This document shows positions 58,573 through 64,000 of a stretch of DNA of 64,000 nucleotides, piece after piece. Position numbers and translations under genes: made by a program. This stretch comes from Butyricicoccus pullicaecorum (GTDB lineage: Bacteria > Bacillota > Clostridia > Oscillospirales > Butyricicoccaceae), in contig JAGZIY010000017.1 in NCBI GenBank assembly GCA_018365995.1, positions 1 to 64,000 of the forward strand. Direction: 5' to 3'. The notes under the pieces were generated by a model that was not told where the DNA came from, did not search any database, and saw nothing but the letters and a program-made list of their open reading frames with translations. Within the stretch, counting starts at the first letter, position 1, and each line of letters starts with the position of its first letter.

Positions 58573-60819
58573 GTGCAGGAAATACAAACGATTCAGGGAA
58601 CGGTCACACAGATCGTCTTTCAAAATATTGAAAATGGCTATGTCGTTCTGCGTATGCTTGCGCGGGATGGGGAAGAGGTCACAGTAACAGGTGCGATTCC
58701 TAATTTGGGACTTGGAGAAGAACTTATTTGCTGTGGGCAATGGGTGACGCATCCTTCTTATGGTGAGCAGTTTAAAGCAGACAGTGTAGAGCGCAGGCTG
58801 CCGGAATCTGCGCGCGGTGTGGCGGAATATTTAGGGTCGGGTTTGATTCGTGGGATTGGTCCCAAGCTTGCGGTGCGCATTGCGGAGGTCTTTGGCACTT
58901 CTGCTTTTGACATACTGCAAAATGAGCCGGAACGGCTGACCGAGATCCGCGGAATTACTGCGCGTAAAGCACGGGACATTGGAAAGCAATTCACCGAAAT
59001 GAGTGAAATGCGTTTGTTGATGGATTTTTTGACAGAAAATAATTTACCAGTCGCGCTGACACCACTCCTATACAAGCGTCTGGGCGTTGCCGCTGTTGAT
59101 GCGCTTAATGAGAATCCTTATTTACTCTGTGATGAATATTATGGGGTAGAATTTCAGCTTGCTGATCAGCTTGCGGAAAATTTGGAGATTCCAAGGCTTG
59201 CGACTGAGCGCTGTGATGCCGCAATTTTATACACAATGCGTTTTAATCTGGATAATGGGCATACATTTATTCCGGTGGATAAGCTGATTCAGGCAACGGT
59301 CACTCTACTTTCTGATGATGAAACTGAGATCGAGCCGGCAAGGGTTGAGGAGGGGATTGCAAGGCTTGAGGGCACCGGACAGCTGGTGCGGGAGTTTATA
59401 TGTAAGCGAGATGCCGTTTATCTCTATGCAATGCACGAGGCAGAGGACTATCTTGCGGATAGCTTGCGGGAGATGTCAAAAAGAGAATATCAATATGATT
59501 TTGATATAGAAGAACTGGTTGCTGCTTTGGAGACAGATTCTGAAATAGATTATGCGCCATTGCAGCGGCAGGCAATCGTGGCAGCGGGACGGTATGGTGT
59601 TACTATATTGACAGGGGGACCCGGTACCGGTAAGACGACTACGGTGCGCGGCATGCTGGATCTGTATGAAGCGCTGGGGTTACAGGTTTTGCTGGCAGCG
59701 CCCACAGGACGTGCGGCAAAACGCTTGTCTGAATTGTGTGGAATGGAGGCAAAAACAATTCACCGCTTGTTGGAGGCAGGCTATGTGGCAGGTGGCGGCA
59801 GGCTGACCTTTCAGCGCTGTGCGACCAATCCGTTGGAATGTGATGTTGTGATATTAGATGAGGTATCGATGGTCGATGTGGTACTGATGCAGGCGCTTTT
59901 AGAGGCATTGCCAAACGGCGCCCGTTTGGTACTTGTAGGGGATGCTGACCAGCTGCCGCCAGTTGGTCCCGGGAACTTCCTGAGAGATTTGATTGGTTCC
60001 GGTTGTGTACCTGTGATAGAACTGACAGAAATTTTCAGGCAGGCACAAAAAAGCGATATTGTTATGAATGCCCATGCCATCAATTTGGGGCAGATGCCAA
60101 CCCCGTCTGGAAAAGAGGGCGATTTTTTCATTATGCGCAAGGAAAATACAGCAGACATTATGTCTACTGTGGTTTCTCTATGCAAGGATCGCTTGCCGCG
60201 TTATTATGGTCTATCTGCCAGCCAGATTCAGGTACTGACTCCCGCCAGACGACAGGGGGCAGGAACGATTCCGCTCAATCGCATGCTGCAAGAAGCGCTT
60301 AACCCACCACGGGATGGTAAGCCGGAAAAACGATTTGGAGATGTGATTTTTCGAGAAGGAGACCGTGTCATGCAGATACGCAATAACTATGATATTGTGT
60401 GGGAGAGTGTGGACGGTACAGAAACCGGAACCGGTATGTTTAATGGAGATGTCGGTGAGATCATACAGATTTCCCCTGCACAGGAATGTCTGGTAGTGCG
60501 ATTTGATGACAGAGTTGCGACTTATATGTTTGATATGCTGGGAGAATTGGAGCTTGCCTATGCCATGACCGTACATAAGGCACAGGGCAGTGAATTCGAT
60601 GCGGTTGTCGTCGCTGTATCACGCGAAATGTCTCGTCGATTGCTGACGCGTTCGATTTTATATACTGCCATTACCCGTGCCAAGAAGCTGTTGGTGCTGG
60701 TGGGAAATGGGGATGCCATTGCTTATATGGTACAGACCAATGTACGAAACAAACGATATTCTGCACTGCGTACCCGCTTACGCAGAAGTGGGGAAACACA
60801 GGAGGAGCGAGAGGAATGA
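58573..60819 (+). CDS. recD2: RecD2-type DNA helicase
   Basis: This 748-residue SF1 helicase of the RecD2/YrrC family, which works in DNA repair without RecBC, has an N-terminal OB-like domain (GTVTQIVFQNIENGYVVLR) and helix-hairpin-helix repeats (GLIRGIGPKLAVRIAEVFG; LTEIRGITARKARDI). The Walker A motif is LTGGPGTGKTTT near residue 350, followed by DEVSMVD and GDADQLPPVG. The C-terminal motif VI region contains AYAMTVHKAQGSEFD. It starts with GTG at 58573 behind AAAGGAAA. Its stop overlaps the comF start (ATGA). Confidence 0.94.
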   Translation: MQEIQTIQGTVTQIVFQNIENGYVVLRMLARDGEEVTVTGAIPNLGLGEELICCGQWVTHPSYGEQFKADSVERRLPESARGVAEYLGSGLIRGIGPKLAVRIAEVFGTSAFDILQNEPERLTEIRGITARKARDIGKQFTEMSEMRLLMDFLTENNLPVALTPLLYKRLGVAAVDALNENPYLLCDEYYGVEFQLADQLAENLEIPRLATERCDAAILYTMRFNLDNGHTFIPVDKLIQATVTLLSDDETEIEPARVEEGIARLEGTGQLVREFICKRDAVYLYAMHEAEDYLADSLREMSKREYQYDFDIEELVAALETDSEIDYAPLQRQAIVAAGRYGVTILTGGPGTGKTTTVRGMLDLYEALGLQVLLAAPTGRAAKRLSELCGMEAKTIHRLLEAGYVAGGGRLTFQRCATNPLECDVVILDEVSMVDVVLMQALLEALPNGARLVLVGDADQLPPVGPGNFLRDLIGSGCVPVIELTEIFRQAQKSDIVMNAHAINLGQMPTPSGKEGDFFIMRKENTADIMSTVVSLCKDRLPRYYGLSASQIQVLTPARRQGAGTIPLNRMLQEALNPPRDGKPEKRFGDVIFREGDRVMQIRNNYDIVWESVDGTETGTGMFNGDVGEIIQISPAQECLVVRFDDRVATYMFDMLGELELAYAMTVHKAQGSEFDAVVVAVSREMSRRLLTRSILYTAITRAKKLLVLVGNGDAIAYMVQTNVRNKRYSALRTRLRRSGETQEEREE

Positions 60820-61475
60820 GTCGGTTATTGAATGTACTGTTTCCGCCGCGCTGTGTCCTATGCAGATGTGAAATCACCGGAGAGGCGCAGGTTTGTCCGA
60901 ATTGTGCGGAGGAACTGCAAGGACAGTATCAGGTCAGACAGAGAGAACAGGTTGCAGGGTGTACACAGACCGTCTCTGCCTTATGCTATCGAGGAAAGAT
61001 ACGGCGTGCGCTGGTGACCTGTAAATATGGAAAAAAGATGGTGATTGGGAAATGGGGCGGCGGGCAAATTGCGGCTTGTCTGCTGCGTTGTATGCCAGAG
61101 TGGAAGCCGGATCTCATTACCTATGTGCCAACGACGCTGGGACACTGGTGGAATCGTGGTTTTAATTTATCGAAAGTTTTTGCATTGGAAACAGCAAAGC
61201 AGTGTGGATTGCCCTGTGTCAGCACTTTGCACCGAAAGTGGTTTGCAAAATCCCAACTCCAGACCCACTCGATGCAGAGCAGACGGGAGAATGCTGTCCG
61301 AGCCTACTTTCCGCGTAAAGGGTGTCAGCTTACGGGAAAGCGTATTGTACTGGTCGATGATGTTCTAACAAGTGGTGCAACTGCAAGCACTTGTGCAGCA
61401 ATTTTACGGGAGATGGGTGCTGCGGAGGTGTTCTTTGTGAGTCTGGCAAAAACACCGAACAATCGGGAAAAATGA
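60816..61475 (+). CDS. comF: ComF-family phosphoribosyltransferase-like protein
   Basis: This 219-residue protein has an N-terminal zinc-finger pair (CVLCRCE ... CPNCAEEL) and a phosphoribosyltransferase domain with the PRPP loop IVLVDDVLTSGATASTCAAIL near residue 175. ComF homologues are linked to DNA uptake and recombination in Firmicutes, with roles not fully settled. Coupled to recD2 by a 4-nt overlap. Confidence 0.9.
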   Translation: MSRLLNVLFPPRCVLCRCEITGEAQVCPNCAEELQGQYQVRQREQVAGCTQTVSALCYRGKIRRALVTCKYGKKMVIGKWGGGQIAACLLRCMPEWKPDLITYVPTTLGHWWNRGFNLSKVFALETAKQCGLPCVSTLHRKWFAKSQLQTHSMQSRRENAVRAYFPRKGCQLTGKRIVLVDDVLTSGATASTCAAILREMGAAEVFFVSLAKTPNNREK

Positions 61476-61538
61476 TAAAAAATGGTGAAAATACCACATA
61501 GAATTGAAAAAATAATTCGTAAAAAACGCAAAGCAGAC

Positions 61539-61566
61539 TTGCATTTGTCTAAAATGGCGGTATAAT
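61539..61566 (+). promoter_or_regulatory. Sigma-A promoter of the mreB homologue
   Basis: TTGCAT (61539-61544), a 16-bp spacer and TATAAT (61561-61566). Confidence 0.68.
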
Positions 61567-61642
61567 ATAATTATCGAAGTCTATCCATAGACGCAGACGG
61601 GGCATTTGCCCACAGAATTTGAAAAGGTTGGTTGGTCGCTTT

Positions 61643-62671
61643 ATGTTTTTTTCGAGCGATATTGGTATTGATCTCGGTACGGCATCCGTACTCGTTTATG
61701 TAAAAGGAAAGGGTGTCGTGTTAAACGAGCCTTCCGTTGTTGCAGTCGATAAGCAGACCGGAAAAATCTTATCGGTAGGAGAAAAGGCGCAAAAGATGCT
61801 CGGTCGTACACCGGGAAATATTGTCGCGATTCGTCCTATGCGGGAGGGTGTCATTTCAGATTATGAAATGACTGAACGTATGATTAAGGAGTTTATTCGG
61901 AAGGTCATCGGTTTTCAGTTGTTTAAGCCCAATGTAGTCATGTGTGTACCCTCTATCATTACAGAGGTTGAGGAACGTGCAGTGATTGATGCCGGCACAC
62001 AAGCAGGTGCAAAGCGTGTATTTCTGATTGAGGAACCGCTTGCAGCAGCGATTGGCGCCGGTATTGACATTGCGCAGCCCGATGGAAATATGATTGTGGA
62101 TATTGGTGGAGGTACAACAGATATCGCAGTTATTTCGTTGGGAGGGATTGTAGAGTCTACCTCGATCAAGATTGCAGGAGATAAGTTTGACGAAGCCATT
62201 GTAAAGTATATCCGCCGCACACACAATGCACTCATTGGTGAGCGGACGGCGGAAGAAATCAAGATAGGAATCGGCTGTGTGTATCCGCGTCCAGAGGAAA
62301 TCTCCATGGAAATCAAGGGGCGCTGCCTGATGACCGGTCTGCCGCGTACCTTTACTGTGACCTCAACCGAGATCCTTGAGGCATTTGAGGAGGTTACTAC
62401 CTCAATCGTAGAGGCAGTGCATACGGTACTTGAACGTACCCCGCCAGAACTTACAGGTGATATTTCAACCAATGGTATTGTAATGACGGGCGGTGGTGCG
62501 CTGATTTGGGGCTTTGATAAGCTCATTGCAGCAAAGACAGGAATTCCGACCCATGTTGCGGAGAAAGCAATTTCCTGTGTTGCATTTGGTACAGGAAAAT
62601 GTTTGGATCAGCTGGGAGCAATGCAGGACGGTACCATGAACCTGTCCCGCCGTCGCCAGATGATGGGTTAA
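61643..62671 (+). CDS. mreB: MreB/Mbl-type rod-shape-determining actin homologue
   Basis: This 342-residue actin-fold ATPase polymerises under the membrane and guides lateral wall synthesis. Phosphate 1 is DIGIDLGTASVLVYVKGKG at the N-terminus, phosphate 2 is MIVDIGGGTTDIAVISLGG, and the adenosine region is GIVMTGGGALIWGFDKLI. It is of MreB/Mbl length. It could be MreB or a paralog such as Mbl, as mreCD do not follow. The ATG at 61643 is favoured, though the binding site is weak; TTG at 61619 is the alternative. Confidence 0.9.
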   Translation: MFFSSDIGIDLGTASVLVYVKGKGVVLNEPSVVAVDKQTGKILSVGEKAQKMLGRTPGNIVAIRPMREGVISDYEMTERMIKEFIRKVIGFQLFKPNVVMCVPSIITEVEERAVIDAGTQAGAKRVFLIEEPLAAAIGAGIDIAQPDGNMIVDIGGGTTDIAVISLGGIVESTSIKIAGDKFDEAIVKYIRRTHNALIGERTAEEIKIGIGCVYPRPEEISMEIKGRCLMTGLPRTFTVTSTEILEAFEEVTTSIVEAVHTVLERTPPELTGDISTNGIVMTGGGALIWGFDKLIAAKTGIPTHVAEKAISCVAFGTGKCLDQLGAMQDGTMNLSRRRQMMG

Positions 62672-62677
62672 ATAAAA

Positions 62678-62710
62678 ACAAAAAGCAGCGCATTATACGC
62701 TGCTTTTTGT
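62678..62710. terminator. Bidirectional terminator between mreB homologue and AGCS gene
   Basis: A 13-bp stem (62678-62690 with 62698-62710) with a 7-nt loop is T-rich on both strands. The plus arm extends into the 3' end of the convergent symporter gene. Confidence 0.85.
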
Positions 62711-64000
62711 TTTTTGTAAAAATTGTCTGGTTTCTTTCGAAACTTCACCAGAGAGCGTCCAAAGACCGATGAGGTTGGGAAATGACATACAGGCAGCTGA
62801 GATATCCGTTACGAGAAGCAGTGGTGTGAGCGGGAGGTATCCGGAGAGAGCCGCAGAGCACACGATGAGGAGTGGGTATATGCGCAGGAACCAGCTTTGT
62901 ACATGCAGCCATTTCAGACAAGATAAACCATAAAAACTCCAGCCCAGAATGGTAGAGACCGCCAGAAATACAACGGTGATTCCAATAAACCAAGGGGCAA
63001 AATCACCAAGTACAGTGGCAAAGGCATAGATAGTCATGGCAAGCCCGTCTGTACCACTTTGCCATGCTCCTGTGGTCAGCAGCACAAGTGCAGTCAACAG
63101 ACAGACCACACAGGTGTCTACAAAGACCTCAACTGCTCCCAACATTCCGGTTTCACAAGGCGAATTGCTGTCTGAACTGCCATGTGCAATGGGGGCAGAT
63201 CCCATACCGGCTTCATTGGAAAATATGCCCTTGGAGAAGCCGTCTGAGATTGTATGAGCTGTGATGACCCCAAGCAGTCCACCGCCGCATGCAAGAGGCT
63301 CCAACGCACCTGAAACAATTGCAGAGAGTGCTGATGGGATTTGGTCTGCGTGGAGTGCAACAACAAGCCCACCTATAAGAAGGTAGCTTCCTGTCATGAG
63401 GGGAACCAGTACAGAGGATACCTGTGCGATGAGCGCACTGCCGCCGTATAGAACGGGGAGCAGCAGCAGGCAGACGATGAGGGCAATCAGCGGACGTGGG
63501 ATTTGCACAAGGGGAGCAAGCGCTTCCGTGATTGCGCTTCCCTGTGCAGCAGCACTGGTGCCAATTGCGGAAAAGATGCAGCAAAAGGCAAAGAGATGTG
63601 CAAGGGCAGGCAGATGTGCACCGCGGGACAGGTAAACCATCGGACCGCCGAGAGGTTCTGGACGGTGCTCACGGTATTTGACAGCGAGCAGCAGCTCGCT
63701 GTATTTGGTTGCCATGCCCAAAAAGGCTGCAACCAGCATCCAGAAAATTGCACCGGGTCCGCCTAAGGTCAAGGCGGAGGCAACACCTGCCAGATTGCCC
63801 ACTCCCAGTGTTCCTCCGAGTGAGGTGCAAAGCGCTTCAAAGGGAGAGATACCATCAGCTTTTTGATTGCTTCTGCAGCGCAGAAGGTGTTTGACACACC
63901 AGAATTGCACGCCATGCGTGCGGAGTGTCAGGAGCACGCCAGTTGCTGCGATAAACAGAACAGTGAACGGCCCCCAGAGTGTGTAGCGTATTTTTAAAAT
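62693..64000 (-). CDS. AGCS-family amino acid:cation symporter, 5' end outside the window
   Basis: The frame is open from 64000 to a stop at 62693-62695, giving at least 435 residues. The N-terminal part at the edge (YTLWGPFTVLFIAATGVLLT) fits the family, so only a few codons are missing. Signatures are GTLGVGNLAGVASALTLGGPG, GGPMVYLSRG and KGIFSNEAGMGSAPIAHG, matching alanine/glycine:cation symporters. It differs strongly from the AGCS gene at 33.9 kb. Confidence 0.92.
   Translation of the reverse strand: MLKIRYTLWGPFTVLFIAATGVLLTLRTHGVQFWCVKHLLRCRSNQKADGISPFEALCTSLGGTLGVGNLAGVASALTLGGPGAIFWMLVAAFLGMATKYSELLLAVKYREHRPEPLGGPMVYLSRGAHLPALAHLFAFCCIFSAIGTSAAAQGSAITEALAPLVQIPRPLIALIVCLLLLPVLYGGSALIAQVSSVLVPLMTGSYLLIGGLVVALHADQIPSALSAIVSGALEPLACGGGLLGVITAHTISDGFSKGIFSNEAGMGSAPIAHGSSDSNSPCETGMLGAVEVFVDTCVVCLLTALVLLTTGAWQSGTDGLAMTIYAFATVLGDFAPWFIGITVVFLAVSTILGWSFYGLSCLKWLHVQSWFLRIYPLLIVCSAALSGYLPLTPLLLVTDISAACMSFPNLIGLWTLSGEVSKETRQFLQKTKSSV

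Overview
The window looks like chromosomal DNA from a low-to-medium GC anaerobic Firmicute of class Clostridia, most likely Oscillospirales (Butyricicoccus/Agathobaculum-like). The genus is a guess. Supporting signs are strong AGGAGG-type ribosome binding sites, consensus sigma-A promoters, a type III glutamine synthetase, an NfnAB pair, a YlmC/YmxH sporulation protein, RecD2 and the rpoBC / rpsL-rpsG-fusA-tuf block. No rRNA, CRISPR array or prophage was seen. There is one tRNA and one complete IS3-type element.

Layout. 0.1-1.6 kb: dapF and a HAD phosphatase (minus). 1.9-6.5 kb: glnN, then apbE, a NusG-II protein, a Gx transporter and a small lipoprotein. 6.6-12.7 kb: ilvA (minus), a DivIVA-like coiled-coil protein, an orphan fumarase beta subunit, a polysaccharide deacetylase, ylmC, rpsB and tsf. 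13-18.4 kb: a hypothetical gene and a LacI regulator (minus), an unusual tandem nested-palindrome repeat, then a sugar-binding lipoprotein, an inositol dehydrogenase and a TIM-barrel isomerase. 18.7-25.6 kb: tRNA-Leu, nth, an alpha/beta hydrolase/acyltransferase/DUF6320 trio, a Crp-family regulator, a broken ddh and map. 25.6-27.4 kb: the IS element, sitting between the two arms of a palindrome. 27.5-36.2 kb: nfnBA, an amidase, brnQ, a glycosyltransferase, an AGCS symporter and a YwaF-like membrane protein.

36.4-44.3 kb is the accessory block that stands out. An Hsp90-like GHKL ATPase with an extra N-terminal region of about 195 residues is the first gene of a minus-strand operon. It is followed by four paralogous helical proteins, each with a conserved CxxC. 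A consensus promoter and then an intrinsic terminator precede the Hsp90 gene, and an unrecognised gene is transcribed divergently. I know of no described system with this composition.

44.3-64 kb: a polysaccharide deacetylase with a stalk domain (minus), rpoB, rpoC, an L7Ae-type protein, rpsL, rpsG, fusA, tuf, a small membrane protein, recD2, comF, an mreB homologue and a second AGCS symporter that runs off the right edge. Several long leaders (before rpsB, between rpsL and rpsG, and before ddh, the glycosyltransferase and the Hsp90 gene) hold paired structures that suggest cis-regulation.
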